From Methylomonas sp. UP202 (GTDB lineage Bacteria; Pseudomonadota; Gammaproteobacteria; Methylococcales; Methylomonadaceae), in the NCBI RefSeq assembly GCF_029910655.1, contig NZ_CP123897.1, positions 4,825,547-4,889,546 of the forward strand: a stretch of DNA of 64,000 nucleotides, read 5' to 3'. The translations under genes and the position numbers were made by a program. A model generated the notes under the pieces. That model did no database searches and had not been told where the DNA came from. It worked only from the letters and a program-made list of their open reading frames with translations. Each line of letters begins with the position of its first letter. Within the stretch, counting starts at the first letter, position 1. Of the stretch, positions 1 to 9,457 are shown in pieces.

Positions 1-478
1 CGAATATGAAATGTCCGTTAGCCAATAGTGAGTAGTACAACGGCTTGACACCCAATCGATCACGCGCAAGGAACAAGGTTTGTTTTGGTCTGTCCCACAA
101 CGCAAACGCAAACATACCCCGTAGTCGGTCCACGCAAGCTTCTCCCCACGCTTGCCAAGCGTAGAGTATTACCTCGGTATCGCAGTGAGTTCTGAAGCTG
201 TAGCCCAAGGCTTCCAACTCGCCGCGCAGCTCGGGAAAGTTGTATACCTCGCCATTGTAGGTTAGGACGACATTTCTATCCGCGCTGTGCATCGGTTGCT
301 GACCACTGGACAAGTCGATGATCGACAAACGACGATGCCCAAAGCCCAAGCCGGGCTCACTATGCAGACCGCCCTCGTCCGGTCCACGATGAAACTGGGA
401 TTCGTTCATTTTCGACAACAATCCGCGGTCAATTTCCCCGCTGCCTTGCATATCGAATATCCCCACGATGCCACACAT
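1..478 (-). CDS. Asparagine synthase-type amidotransferase, exosortase-A system associated (N-terminal part, runs off left edge)
   Basis: Translating the minus strand from the ATG at 478 gives an open frame to the window edge (159 codons, no stop). It begins MCGIVGIF, so Cys2 is the class II glutamine amidotransferase nucleophile. It continues with the family's HRGPDEGG, the GHRRLSIIDLS stretch, YNGEVYNF and RDRLGVKPLYY. These are the Ntn-hydrolase half of asparagine synthases; the ATP-dependent synthetase half would lie outside the window. It follows the glycosyltransferase gene by 21 nt in a locus matching XrtA/PEP-CTERM exopolysaccharide clusters. The family usually found there is exosortase A system-associated amidotransferase 1, thought to amidate a sugar or acid of the polymer. 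The substrate is inferred, not seen. Confidence 0.88.
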   Translation of the reverse strand, partial: MCGIVGIFDMQGSGEIDRGLLSKMNESQFHRGPDEGGLHSEPGLGFGHRRLSIIDLSSGQQPMHSADRNVVLTYNGEVYNFPELRGELEALGYSFRTHCDTEVILYAWQAWGEACVDRLRGMFAFALWDRPKQTLFLARDRLGVKPLYYSLLANGHFIF

Positions 479-499
479 ATTATTATTCTCCGGCGCTAT

Positions 500-1633
500 T
501 TATCGCTCGTCATAAACCCGTTGGTAGCGAGACACCATATTATCGATCGAAAACTCCTGGCGGATGCGCTCCAATCCGGCCGCCCCAAAACGGCGACGCT
601 TGTCGGAATCGGCAACCCACTCCGCTAGCACCTTTGCCATAGCCTCCGGATTTTCCTTTTCGACCAGCATCCCTGTCTCTCCGTCCAAGATCAGCTCGGG
701 ATTGCCTCCAACCCTCGTCGCCAACACTGGAAGCCCCGTTGCCATCGCTTCCAGTATAGTATTGGATATACCTTCGGCCTTGGATGGCAACACAAAAATA
801 TCCAGGCAACGCAAAATATCGGGGATGTCGTCACGATCACCAGACATCCAAGCTTGGTCTAGCAATCCGGCATCCGTCAATAGGCCAGCACTCTCTGCTC
901 GTAAAGGCCCATCGCCTATCAACCAAAGCCGAGTCACTCCAGCAAAGCCCGGATACGTTTGGCAAGCATGAATGTACGCCCTAACCAGTGTCAATTGATC
1001 CTTTACTCCATGCATACGACCCACCGTGCCTATGACGACTTTCCCGGACAAAAGCATATCGCAATGCATTGGAGCCGCCCGATCGCAATCGCGAGGATAA
1101 AACCGGTTTGTGTCAACACCGTTACAAATGCGAGTGATTTTAGCTGCCGGAATTTTGACCTTTTCCTGCAAATAATCCTGCAAATGTTTGGACAATGGAA
1201 TGAATCGATGAATGATTAGCCCCAACGCTCGACGCAAGCGCTGATACTTTAGGTTATTGCCGTCAGGATCAAACACGTCCCAGCCGTGTTCCCCGTGAAC
1301 CCGGTAGGGTATTCGAGCCAACCAGGCGCAAACCTGATATTCGATAGCCCCTAGATTTCGGGTATGCACAACCGCAGGCTTCCAAGCCTTAAACAACTTA
1401 TAAACCTTATAAAACGACGCCCAGTCCTGCCCCGGTTTCTTATGTAACTGGTGGACGACGACATCGGACCGGTCGATACGCTGGGTAAAATCTGTCGCAT
1501 CGGCCAAACAAATGATGGCATGCCGATAACGTTCTTTCGGCATTTTGTTAATGATATTAACTAAGCCATTTTCCAAACCGCCGATGCCGAGACGGTAAAT
1601 GATATGCACAACCAAAGGCACCGCTTCGTCCAT
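500..1633 (-). CDS. Glycosyltransferase family 4, XrtA/PEP-CTERM system associated (stp2 type)
   Basis: This is a GT-B retaining glycosyltransferase of about 377 residues. The N-terminal half starts VVHIIYRLGIGGLENGLVN, typical of the PEP-CTERM/EpsH1 sugar transferase family (TIGR03088 type). The C-terminal nucleotide-sugar domain has GTVGRMHGVKDQ, then LPSKAEGISNTILEAMATGLPV, whose EGxxxxxLEAMA motif contacts the sugar nucleotide. I chose the ATG at 1633, which has an AAGG about 6 nt upstream; a TTG two codons earlier would also be open. It probably adds one sugar to the lipid-linked exopolysaccharide repeat unit on the cytoplasmic side. It is 8 nt downstream of another GT4 gene in the same operon. 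Which sugar it transfers cannot be read from sequence. Confidence 0.9.
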   Translation of the reverse strand: MDEAVPLVVHIIYRLGIGGLENGLVNIINKMPKERYRHAIICLADATDFTQRIDRSDVVVHQLHKKPGQDWASFYKVYKLFKAWKPAVVHTRNLGAIEYQVCAWLARIPYRVHGEHGWDVFDPDGNNLKYQRLRRALGLIIHRFIPLSKHLQDYLQEKVKIPAAKITRICNGVDTNRFYPRDCDRAAPMHCDMLLSGKVVIGTVGRMHGVKDQLTLVRAYIHACQTYPGFAGVTRLWLIGDGPLRAESAGLLTDAGLLDQAWMSGDRDDIPDILRCLDIFVLPSKAEGISNTILEAMATGLPVLATRVGGNPELILDGETGMLVEKENPEAMAKVLAEWVADSDKRRRFGAAGLERIRQEFSIDNMVSRYQRVYDER

Positions 1634-1641
1634 CGTCAACC

Positions 1642-2832
1642 TTAACCTGCGAGCAAAGTCAAAAGCTTATCGGCATTCGCGGACCAGCCAAACGCACGTT
1701 CGACAAACCGACGGTTGTCTTCGGCGTAAACAGTAGGTTGTTGCAGGTAAGACACAACCCTTTCGGCAAACTCATTTGGTTCATCGGCGACGGCGACCTG
1801 CAACTCTTGACCAGCAGATATCCCTTCCATCGCCGCCGACGTTGCGACCACGGGCTTAGCCATCGCCATGGCTTCCAAAACCTTGTTCTGTATGCCTCGA
1901 GCAATACGTAACGGTGCCACGATCAAACGGGCGTGAACAATATATGGTCGCACGTCGTCGACTTTGCCGGTAACGATCACTGCCGAGTCGTTTTCCGATA
2001 ACTGCAGCACTTCCTTGGCAGGCTTGGAACCGACTATGTAAAACTTAGCATGCGGGCATTGTCGCTTGATCTCCGGGAACACAGTCTCGGCAAACCACTT
2101 GACCGCATCGACGTTTGCCCAATAATCCATGGCACCTGTAAATACGATGGGTGATTGTCCGCTCGGAAACGGCGAATCACCGGCGACTTTAGGATCAAAA
2201 CGATCGGTATCGACGCCGTTATTTACGAAATCGATCTTGTCTTTCTCAAGCGGCGCCAGGGTTTTAAACAACGCGGCTTCCTGTTCCGAAACAAATATCG
2301 TCTTGGCCGCCCGGCTGGCAATACGTGTTTCATAACTTAACAAAGTCCGGGCTTCGCGCCGGTAGATCCAAGCGGCCGGCCAGCTTTTACTGTTGGCATA
2401 CTGGCTCCACTTATCGGAATCGACATCCACGAAATCCGCGACGACCCTTAACTCGGGGTAACGCTCGGCGTACTGAGCCATAGGCGACGAGAAAATCAGC
2501 GCGCGGTCTATACCCTCGGTACTTATGACCTGATCAACCCAACGACGCAATGCCTTATCTCGATAATACGGAAGACTCAACGCCTCGCCGCTGAATAGGC
2601 CGCGCGCACTTTTAAGCTTATTGAGCCCGGGCGACAATTCCACACAACATACATCCCTGCAATAAGGCTTGAGCGCTTCAATATATTGGCGGTCTTCAGG
2701 ATCATCCACAAAAGTGCCGAGGAATATCTCGTACCGTTTGGCTAGCGCTCGCAGAAAATGAAACGAGCGAATTTTGTCACCCTTGTTGGGGGGAAACGGA
2801 ATCCGATGAATCAGGTATAGCAGTTTAGGCAC
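1642..2832 (-). CDS. Glycosyltransferase family 4, XrtA/PEP-CTERM system associated (stp1 type)
   Basis: A 396-residue GT-B glycosyltransferase. The N-terminus LLYLIHRIPFPPNKGDKIRSFHFL is the hallmark of the exosortase-A-associated sugar transferase 1 family (TIGR03087 type). The C-terminal domain carries VFTGAMDYWANVDAVKWF and the donor-binding stretch RIARGIQNKVLEAMAMAKPVV. The start codon is GTG at 2832, 3 nt past the stop of the FemAB-like gene, which suggests translational coupling. It is likely cytoplasmic and to assemble the exopolysaccharide repeat unit together with the adjacent GT4. Linkage and donor are unknown. Confidence 0.9.
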   Translation of the reverse strand: MPKLLYLIHRIPFPPNKGDKIRSFHFLRALAKRYEIFLGTFVDDPEDRQYIEALKPYCRDVCCVELSPGLNKLKSARGLFSGEALSLPYYRDKALRRWVDQVISTEGIDRALIFSSPMAQYAERYPELRVVADFVDVDSDKWSQYANSKSWPAAWIYRREARTLLSYETRIASRAAKTIFVSEQEAALFKTLAPLEKDKIDFVNNGVDTDRFDPKVAGDSPFPSGQSPIVFTGAMDYWANVDAVKWFAETVFPEIKRQCPHAKFYIVGSKPAKEVLQLSENDSAVIVTGKVDDVRPYIVHARLIVAPLRIARGIQNKVLEAMAMAKPVVATSAAMEGISAGQELQVAVADEPNEFAERVVSYLQQPTVYAEDNRRFVERAFGWSANADKLLTLLAG

Positions 2833-2835
2833 GAA

Positions 2836-3855
2836 TTATCCCAAATCCTTGGCCAGCCATGGTCCCACAACCTGACTGACTGGCAGCGGCAGCTTCTTCC
2901 AGGCTGCAATAAATAATCGATACTTGGGATTCAACGGATTGATGTCCGGAATCTGCTTCGCCTTCACCAAATCGATTTCGTAGTACAGCGGCTCGGGCTC
3001 AAAGCCCCAGTGCTTCTTGAAGCGATAAGAGCCAGTATCGATCTTGCTGCGCCCGTAATCAAACAAGCGACAGCCTCTATCCACCGCCCGCCGCATGACC
3101 TCCCAATACATGAAATCGTTAGCTTTTAAGTCTCTAGCAGCCTCGGTGCCGCCGCCGTAATAAGGCAAAACTTCATCCTTGAAATAAAAATTCATCACGC
3201 TAGCCACTAAACGACCTTCGTGCTCGATCGATAATATCTCGCAATCGTTACCGAAAACCCCTTTTAGTACTTTAAAATAATGCCTCGGAAACACGGGAGT
3301 CCCCAAGTTTCTGACGCTTTCGGAATACGCTTGAAACAATCGATCCACATCATTATCTACTACACCGACTAAACCCGCTTTGATGCCCGCTCTCACCATC
3401 GCTCGCTGTTTTCTGGGAATCGCGTTCAGGTTTTTTTCGTGGTCGGAATCGAGCGTTTTGCGAAATGTTACGTACAACGCTTTATGCGGCCAATCGCGAT
3501 GCGTTTGAACGCGATTTCTCATTTCAAGGCAATCAACGTTCAACGTTCTGGCCAATTGTTTGCCTTGCGCCTGTAACGCACGGAAAGCCTCGTCGTTACT
3601 GGCGACAATGCCGCCGTATACGCAAAAGGCATTCGAAACCAGCGTGTTTCCAAACAGTAAACTGTTGATGTGCGTCAGCGGTAGAATGCCGGTAATTTCG
3701 CCGTCCTGCTCGGCATAATAGTAATAAGTATCGTGACCGAAGGCAGCGGCAATAACGCGTTGCCACGCAGACAAGTGGAAAAAGGTCGAGTCGGCCGCAG
3801 CCATCACATAAGCATCCCAACGCTGGGCTTGCGATGGTTCAAGTAATTTGATCAT
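2836..3855 (-). CDS. FemAB family protein, XrtA/PEP-CTERM system associated
   Basis: A GNAT-fold protein of the FemAB family, about 339 residues. Seen features are WDAYVMAAADSTFFHLSAWQRVI near the N-terminus and, in the second half, SVMNFYFKDEVLPYYGGGTEAAR followed by FDYGRSKIDTGSYRFKKHWGF, the conserved end of the second acyltransferase domain. FemAB enzymes use aminoacyl-tRNA to add amino acids; members in exosortase loci (TIGR03019 type) are proposed to aminoacylate the exopolysaccharide, which is inference. I place the start at the ATG at 3855, which overlaps the deacetylase stop as ATGA and starts where family members do. The frame is open to an ATG at 3912. Confidence 0.88.
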   Translation of the reverse strand: MIKLLEPSQAQRWDAYVMAAADSTFFHLSAWQRVIAAAFGHDTYYYYAEQDGEITGILPLTHINSLLFGNTLVSNAFCVYGGIVASNDEAFRALQAQGKQLARTLNVDCLEMRNRVQTHRDWPHKALYVTFRKTLDSDHEKNLNAIPRKQRAMVRAGIKAGLVGVVDNDVDRLFQAYSESVRNLGTPVFPRHYFKVLKGVFGNDCEILSIEHEGRLVASVMNFYFKDEVLPYYGGGTEAARDLKANDFMYWEVMRRAVDRGCRLFDYGRSKIDTGSYRFKKHWGFEPEPLYYEIDLVKAKQIPDINPLNPKYRLFIAAWKKLPLPVSQVVGPWLAKDLG

Positions 3856-4721
3856 GGCGGTGTTGTGGATTTCACGGATTCCGATAAGAATACCTTTTGC
3901 ATGGTATTCCATTCAAAGTCGCTCAACAGCCTTTCCAAGCGGCCAGCGACCTTATCTAGATTCAAATAGTGGCGAAACCGAGCCTTCGCTGGCAAATTGG
4001 CCTGCCGAGGCTGCTCTGGATCGATCTCCCATGGATGGAAATAAAAAATTCCCGACTGCATTTCGGTATCGTTGAGACGCTGATAAGCCCATTTCGACAC
4101 GGCATAGGGGTACAAGCGGAAAAAGCCGCCGCCGCCGCAGGGCCAATTACGGTCGAATATGCGCAACGTGGTTATCGGAATTTCCAACAAGTCTGGCGCA
4201 TTGTCGGGCCGATAGGCAAATCGCGGCGCGCCGGGCATTCCGTACAAATCGTGCCTGACGGGATAGATACTGGAACTGTAAATAAAACCCTCATCCTGCA
4301 ATATTTCCAAGGCCCAAAGATTATTTGCGCCTATCGAATAACTCGCCGCCCGATAACCGATGACCGCTTGTCCGGCTAAGTCTTCCAGAATTTGCTTGCT
4401 AACCCGAATGTCTTCCCGAAATTGCTCCGGAGACTGCTGGGTGACTCTAATGTGTCGATAGCCGTGACAAGCCAGTTCGTGACCATCCTGCACAACGCGG
4501 CGTATTAAATTGGGATAGCGTTCCGCGACCCATCCCAATGTAAAAAAGGTAGCTTTTACTTTATACGCATCGAATAAATCCAGAATCCGTTGGGTATTGG
4601 CTTCGACCCGATGCGGCAGATCATCCCAATCGGAACTAGAAATATAGGGTTCAAACGCGGATACTTGGAAGTAGTCTTCCACATCCACCGTCATGGCGTT
4701 AACGATGCGTTGAGGCTTCAT
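3852..4721 (-). CDS. Polysaccharide deacetylase, XrtA/PEP-CTERM system associated (DUF3473 C-terminus)
   Basis: A carbohydrate esterase 4 (NodB fold) protein of 289 residues. The start NAMTVDVEDYFQVSAF is the hallmark of the exosortase-associated deacetylase family (TIGR03006 type) and holds the Asp-Asp metal/catalytic motif as VDVEDYF. KATFFTLGWVAERYPNLIRR and the zinc-ligand stretch HELACHGYRH follow. The C-terminal FYFHPWEIDPEQPR belongs to the DUF3473 extension. No signal peptide is visible, so it probably acts in the cytoplasm or at the inner face of the membrane, removing N-acetyl groups from polymer sugars. It follows wecB by 8 nt and overlaps the FemAB gene by 4 nt, so the three are probably co-translated. 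Confidence 0.92.
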   Translation of the reverse strand: MKPQRIVNAMTVDVEDYFQVSAFEPYISSSDWDDLPHRVEANTQRILDLFDAYKVKATFFTLGWVAERYPNLIRRVVQDGHELACHGYRHIRVTQQSPEQFREDIRVSKQILEDLAGQAVIGYRAASYSIGANNLWALEILQDEGFIYSSSIYPVRHDLYGMPGAPRFAYRPDNAPDLLEIPITTLRIFDRNWPCGGGGFFRLYPYAVSKWAYQRLNDTEMQSGIFYFHPWEIDPEQPRQANLPAKARFRHYLNLDKVAGRLERLLSDFEWNTMQKVFLSESVKSTTPP

Positions 4722-4729
4722 ATACCCAC

Positions 4730-5848
4730 TTAGAAATAACGCTGCAACAAACGCTCGACAATCCGTGTCGCCGCGTTACCATCCCAATACTCCGGAATCC
4801 GCCCCCTTTTACCGCCGCTGTCTAATATCTCGTGGACGCAGGCCTTAATTTTTTCCGCATCGGTACCGACAATCGTATTTGTACCGTCGGTAACCGTTAT
4901 CGGCCTCTCTGTATTTTCTCGCAACGTGACGCACGGAACCCCCAGAGCGGTAGTTTCCTCCTGTAGCCCCCCCGAATCTGTCAGAACCACTCGCGCTGCT
5001 CGCATCAGTCCCAGCATTTCCAAATAGCTAACTGGCGGCAATAGAGAAACACGTTCAGTTGAGAATTCGTCGAGCAGACCGGCGTGGGCAATTTTTTGCT
5101 GTGTCCTAGGGTGCACAGGGAAAATTACGGGAAGCCTCTTACTAATTTCACCGACGGTTTTGATCAAACGCACCAGTGTATCGGGATCGTCCACATTGGA
5201 CGGACGGTGCAAGGTAAGCAACGCGTAGCCTTCTTCCTTTATCGCTAGAGAACTCCCATAGGTCGCTAGCGTCAGATCGGGCGTCACAGCTTGCTGACAA
5301 TTCGCTAACAGCGTATCGATCATCACGTTGCCAACAAAGCACACCCGCCCTTCATCGATACCTTCTCGCTCCAAGTTATGGAGAGCGCCGCGCTCGGTCG
5401 TAAACAGCAGATCTGAAATTTGATCAGTTAAAACTCGGTTGATTTCTTCCGGCATATCCCGATCGAAACTTCTCAGCCCGGCCTCAACATGTATCAAAGG
5501 GATGCTTTTCTTAACCGCAACCAGCCCACATGCGATTGTCGAGTTGACGTCACCGACCACCAATACCGCGAAAGGCGACACCTCATCCAACACCGGCTCG
5601 AATCGCAGCATCGTGTTAGCGGTTTGAACAGCATGACTGCCAGATCCAACCCCTAGATCTCGATCAGGCTCGGGGATCCCTAATTGTTGGAAAAACGTGT
5701 CTTTCATCGCTTGATCGTAGTGCTGCCCGGTGTGCACCAGATAGGGAACTATCGGCTGACCTACCGCTTTCAAAGCTTTAATAATTGGCGCCATCTTCAT
5801 AAAGTTTGGGCGCGCGCCGACGACGCAAACAAGCACATTCGATTTCAT
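4730..5848 (-). CDS. wecB: UDP-N-acetylglucosamine 2-epimerase (non-hydrolysing)
   Basis: A 372-residue protein that interconverts UDP-GlcNAc and UDP-ManNAc. Family signatures are the N-terminal GARPNFMKMAPIIKAL, the HTGQHYD motif, HVEAGLRSFDRDMPEEINRVLTD and the C-terminal UDP-binding stretch LTDSGGLQEETTALGVPCVTLRENTERP. Length matches bacterial WecB/MnaA. It is cytoplasmic. Placed inside the exopolysaccharide operon, it probably supplies ManNAc units (or a ManNAc-derived uronic acid) for the polymer. It is 3 nt downstream of the ATPase gene. Confidence 0.95.
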   Translation of the reverse strand: MKSNVLVCVVGARPNFMKMAPIIKALKAVGQPIVPYLVHTGQHYDQAMKDTFFQQLGIPEPDRDLGVGSGSHAVQTANTMLRFEPVLDEVSPFAVLVVGDVNSTIACGLVAVKKSIPLIHVEAGLRSFDRDMPEEINRVLTDQISDLLFTTERGALHNLEREGIDEGRVCFVGNVMIDTLLANCQQAVTPDLTLATYGSSLAIKEEGYALLTLHRPSNVDDPDTLVRLIKTVGEISKRLPVIFPVHPRTQQKIAHAGLLDEFSTERVSLLPPVSYLEMLGLMRAARVVLTDSGGLQEETTALGVPCVTLRENTERPITVTDGTNTIVGTDAEKIKACVHEILDSGGKRGRIPEYWDGNAATRIVERLLQRYF

Positions 5849-5851
5849 GAA

Positions 5852-6886
5852 CTATTCCGAACTAGAGGTGTCGTCGTAGACCGGATCCATGTCCAGTTGT
5901 AGCAAAATCGCTTTCCTAAGTAGCGCTCTTTCCTTATTGATGGTGCTGCGAAGATTAGTAACCAAATCTTCCAACCGCCCTATTCGCGTTTCCAAATCCA
6001 TATCTTCACTGTTACGAGAATGGGTCGAGTGTAACGGCAAATCCTCTGGCCGCGATTCATCTCCGCCTTCCAATAACATTTCTTCCTTAACCTCAACGAT
6101 AACCCGGTTAACCGACTGCTCATCAATAAGACCGAGTTCTTCCAAATAACCGAAAAGCATCAATCGATCACACAAAGTGTTAATCCGACGCGGAATACCT
6201 CCGGTAAATTGGTGGATAGCCTCGAAAACACCGACACCGAACTCTGGCTTGCCTTGCCAACCAGCGGTTTGTAATCTAAACAAAATATATTCTCTAGTTT
6301 CCTCGACATCTAAGGGATCAAGTTGAAACGTAGAAACAATGCGCTGCTTAAGTTGCTCCATATCGGCCGAATATATGGTGCGCTTCAACTCAGTTTGGCC
6401 TATCAAAAACACCTGAAAAACAGGGTGGCCATTCACATCTAAATTTGTCAACATCCTAAGCTCTTCAAGGGACTGCTTAGGCAAATTCTGCGCCTCATCA
6501 ACGATCAACAAAAGACGTCGACCTTCACGCGCCTTTTCGACGATAAAACGTTCAAAACCAGTCAATAAACTAGCTTTATCACTTAACGTAAATTTAAATC
6601 CAAACGTGGATGCGGCCATCCGCAAGGTATCTTCAGGCCCAACCTGAGAGGTCATCATTACCCCAATGAGCAATTTGTCCTTGTTCAGATTCTTAATCAA
6701 ACTCTTAACCAGCATTGTCTTGCCAGTACCAGGCGATCCAATCACTAGAACAAAACCCTCTCCCTGAGTTAGCCCGTAGTGCATGTATGCCAAAGCCCGC
6801 TTATGAACTGTACTTTGAAAAAAGAAGTCCGGATCCGCGCTTAATTGAAAAGGCTTTTGGTTAAGGTTATAAAATCCGTCGTACAT
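5852..6886 (-). CDS. XrtA/PEP-CTERM system-associated ATPase (ExeA/GspA-like AAA)
   Basis: A 344-residue AAA ATPase. It starts MYDGFYNLNQKPFQLSADPDFFF, the signature of ExeA/GspA-like ATPases and of the exosortase-linked subgroup (TIGR03015 type). Walker A is GSPGTGKT at residues 50-57 and Walker B is LLLIVDEAQ at about 124-132. A sensor-like QTELKRTIYS follows. The last 80 residues are acidic and charged and look helical. In this family the ATPase sits beside the tyrosine kinase and chain-length protein; its role in polymer assembly is inferred from context only. It lies 14 nt after the beta-barrel-like gene. Confidence 0.92.
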   Translation of the reverse strand: MYDGFYNLNQKPFQLSADPDFFFQSTVHKRALAYMHYGLTQGEGFVLVIGSPGTGKTMLVKSLIKNLNKDKLLIGVMMTSQVGPEDTLRMAASTFGFKFTLSDKASLLTGFERFIVEKAREGRRLLLIVDEAQNLPKQSLEELRMLTNLDVNGHPVFQVFLIGQTELKRTIYSADMEQLKQRIVSTFQLDPLDVEETREYILFRLQTAGWQGKPEFGVGVFEAIHQFTGGIPRRINTLCDRLMLFGYLEELGLIDEQSVNRVIVEVKEEMLLEGGDESRPEDLPLHSTHSRNSEDMDLETRIGRLEDLVTNLRSTINKERALLRKAILLQLDMDPVYDDTSSSE

Positions 6887-6900
6887 ATTGAGTAGGCAAA

Positions 6901-8553
6901 TTAAAATCGCACAGCAAAATTGGCGGTTGCCCTATTTTCGGTATAATCGAATCCGAAAGAGCTATCTGAATTCTGTTCTATGTGCCTAAACTCCAACTTT
7001 GTGTTCATCAATAATGGCCGCCCCAAATTTATGGGAACGGAGCGAGTTAAACCCAATGCTACATCGTAACGTGTATTACTTGCTGCGGAACCAACCGAAT
7101 GTTGCCAGGAGGGCTGAAGATAAAAACTTAATCGAGGCACAAAACTCCATTGCCACCCCCCGGAAATTCCATAAGCCGAATCTTCTCCCACTCTCAGCTC
7201 ATAGCTTCTTCTTTCATTAAAAGCAGTGGCATTGAAGCGACTTTTACCGGTCTGATACGCCAAATTTACGCTAGCACGCTTTCTAACAATTACGTCATCA
7301 ACCAAATCAAAAGGATTTAATACTAATTGAGAGTTATTATAATTAGGACCTTTTATTACGTTACCCGACCCATCTAACGCTAAAAAACCCTGACTAATAA
7401 GGTCTTGAAGATCCGTCACACCCGTCAAATTGCCAGAAGCATCTCGCAAGAAGAAGCCTTGCTCTACTAGAAGTTGTTGAAGAGTGGTCGTATCTTGAGA
7501 ATAACTAAACCCCAAGCTAAATCTCTGCACTCGATAGTTTAAATTAGCATCCCACGAGCTTCCTGTATTTAGCCCGACATCCTTATTACGGTAAGTAATT
7601 GCCGAACTAAAATTAGAAGACGGATTAAAAGCCATAGTGACATGCTTATTATTACCGACTCCGACTTCCAATGAATACCATAAACTCGGACTCCACCGCC
7701 CGCCAATGGTATAAAAAAAACCATTGTTAATACTGTTCGCCGCTAGAGTTCGGTAGCTATTATCCGAAAAGCCTGCCTGACCAAACACATTAAACTTCCG
7801 GTTAAAATAATACCGAGCATTACCACTATACTCCTCAAATCGAACATCTTGTCCAGAGTTTCTATTTTGCTCGCGCGAAGAATAGTTCATTCCCCAAGTA
7901 ACCGAGCTGAACTCGCTACCACTGGTCAATCTCGCTTCTTTAAAAAAACTATCGGAATCTGATATCAGATTTTGAACGAGCGGAGAAACCAATGCCGAGT
8001 CACCATTATCGAATGAAGAACGACTGTAACCGACTTTAAATAAACCGTTGGCAAATCGCCCGAACCGTGGTGTCCAATATGGGGAAATATTGAAATTTTT
8101 TGCCTCGGTTCGACTACCGTTACCTGAGATATTATCAGTCGCAACAAAAGCATTACTAATATTTTGCTGACTGATAGAACTGCTGGTTTCAACAAACAAT
8201 CTGTTTCTAATAATCTGATAACGAGAACTCATCTGTAACTGATGATTAAAGTCTACGCTATCCGAACCTTGAGCATTATACAAACCCTGCAACCGGTAGT
8301 TCAGATTAAAACTGCTGAGCGCGGAAGACCCAAATAGCGATATTCCAGGACTAATATCGGTAACAAAACCACTTTTCTTTGCATTTTCAGACAAATTCAA
8401 ATTATCTGAAAATATTTCGCTGACCGACATGCTAGGTGTAGCACGCCACTCCAAAGCGACCACATAGCGCGAGTGAAATATACTGATACAAACCAAAAAC
8501 GCAATGTACCGAAGCCTTAACCTATTAAAACAATGGGCTTTACTGCTGTCCAT
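6901..8553 (-). CDS. XrtA/PEP-CTERM system-associated outer-membrane beta-barrel-like protein
   Basis: A 550-residue protein with a probable signal peptide (RYIAFLVCISIFHSRYVVA). The body is rich in alternating aromatic/polar strands, many ending in Y, F or W (for example SFNLNYRLQGLYN, SVTWGMNYSSREQN), and the final residues ATANFAVRF end in Phe, as outer-membrane barrels do. This matches the PEP-CTERM-associated uncharacterised family TIGR03016 in length and location. It is probably an outer-membrane component of the polysaccharide pathway; function is unknown. The start overlaps the tyrosine kinase gene by 14 nt. It is more AT-rich than the glycosyltransferase genes at the left end of the locus. 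Confidence 0.85.
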   Translation of the reverse strand: MDSSKAHCFNRLRLRYIAFLVCISIFHSRYVVALEWRATPSMSVSEIFSDNLNLSENAKKSGFVTDISPGISLFGSSALSSFNLNYRLQGLYNAQGSDSVDFNHQLQMSSRYQIIRNRLFVETSSSISQQNISNAFVATDNISGNGSRTEAKNFNISPYWTPRFGRFANGLFKVGYSRSSFDNGDSALVSPLVQNLISDSDSFFKEARLTSGSEFSSVTWGMNYSSREQNRNSGQDVRFEEYSGNARYYFNRKFNVFGQAGFSDNSYRTLAANSINNGFFYTIGGRWSPSLWYSLEVGVGNNKHVTMAFNPSSNFSSAITYRNKDVGLNTGSSWDANLNYRVQRFSLGFSYSQDTTTLQQLLVEQGFFLRDASGNLTGVTDLQDLISQGFLALDGSGNVIKGPNYNNSQLVLNPFDLVDDVIVRKRASVNLAYQTGKSRFNATAFNERRSYELRVGEDSAYGISGGWQWSFVPRLSFYLQPSWQHSVGSAASNTRYDVALGLTRSVPINLGRPLLMNTKLEFRHIEQNSDSSFGFDYTENRATANFAVRF

Positions 8554-9433
8554 ACTTACCGTAACTGTAATTATGGCCGTATATATCTATCTCACGCCTA
8601 GTCTTATTCAGAAGAGTCATTACAACATCACAATTACTCAGCTTTGAAACCGCTTCGTTAACGACACTTTGTGGGGTAATTTCGGCAGCAATCACCAAAA
8701 CAACCTGTCCCACCAGCTCAGCCAAAATCTGAGCTTGCGTAGCCACTAGCAAGGGCGGGGAATCGAAAATCACAATTCTGTCTTTATATCTACGACTGAT
8801 TTCCTCCGCAAAAAGATACATCCTTTGACTTGACAGTAGCTCCGTAGAGTATTTATGGCGTTTGCCAGCAGTAATCAAGCTAAGATTTGGCAGATCTGTT
8901 TTTAACAGAATATCAGAAAATGTTATTCTATCGTCCTCCAAGTATTCAATCAGCCCCAATGGGCTTTGAACACCCAATTCCTTGGCAATACTGGGCTTTT
9001 CCACATCAGCATCAATCAACAGAACCTTTTTATCTCGTTCATTCGCCAAACTAAGAGCCAGATTAATTGATATAAAAGTCTTTCCTTCACTTGGCAAACT
9101 ACTACATATGAGAATCAAATTTGGACGACTAATGCCGTTACCATCCCCTCCTTGTACATTATTTACCAAAGGACGCTTAATAACACGAAACTCCTCGGCC
9201 AATTGTGACTTAGCATCATTGTTATCAATATAACCTTTCTCCGCCAATCCCTTCCAATCAAGGTTAACCTGCCGCTCGGAAAATTGACCATTGACTGACT
9301 CGGCCAATGCTAATTCTTCGGAGTTTATTACAATAGCAGGGCTGGAAGCACTCCCTTTTGGCAAAACTTGATCATCATCTAAAACCAAGCCCTGCTTTCC
9401 GGCTTTCTTGAGCGCATTTTCGATAATGCTCAT
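8540..9433 (-). CDS. XrtA-associated tyrosine-protein kinase (BY-kinase)
   Basis: A 297-residue bacterial tyrosine autokinase of the CpsD/CapB class. Visible motifs are EFRVIKRPL at about 81-89, Walker A CSSLPSEGKTF at about 110-120, Walker A' VLLIDADVEKPS from about 137, and Walker B IVIFDSPPLLV. The C-terminus carries a short Tyr cluster (IYGHNYSYGKYG) fitting autophosphorylation. The N-terminal MSIIENALKKAG is typical of the exosortase-associated group (TIGR03018 type). It works with the adjacent membrane chain-length protein to control polymer length and export. Unlike fused Wzc proteins, kinase and membrane activator are separate genes here. Confidence 0.93.
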   Translation of the reverse strand: MSIIENALKKAGKQGLVLDDDQVLPKGSASSPAIVINSEELALAESVNGQFSERQVNLDWKGLAEKGYIDNNDAKSQLAEEFRVIKRPLVNNVQGGDGNGISRPNLILICSSLPSEGKTFISINLALSLANERDKKVLLIDADVEKPSIAKELGVQSPLGLIEYLEDDRITFSDILLKTDLPNLSLITAGKRHKYSTELLSSQRMYLFAEEISRRYKDRIVIFDSPPLLVATQAQILAELVGQVVLVIAAEITPQSVVNEAVSKLSNCDVVMTLLNKTRREIDIYGHNYSYGKYGQQ

Positions 9434-9457
9434 AAAGTTACCTATAAATTATTCGAA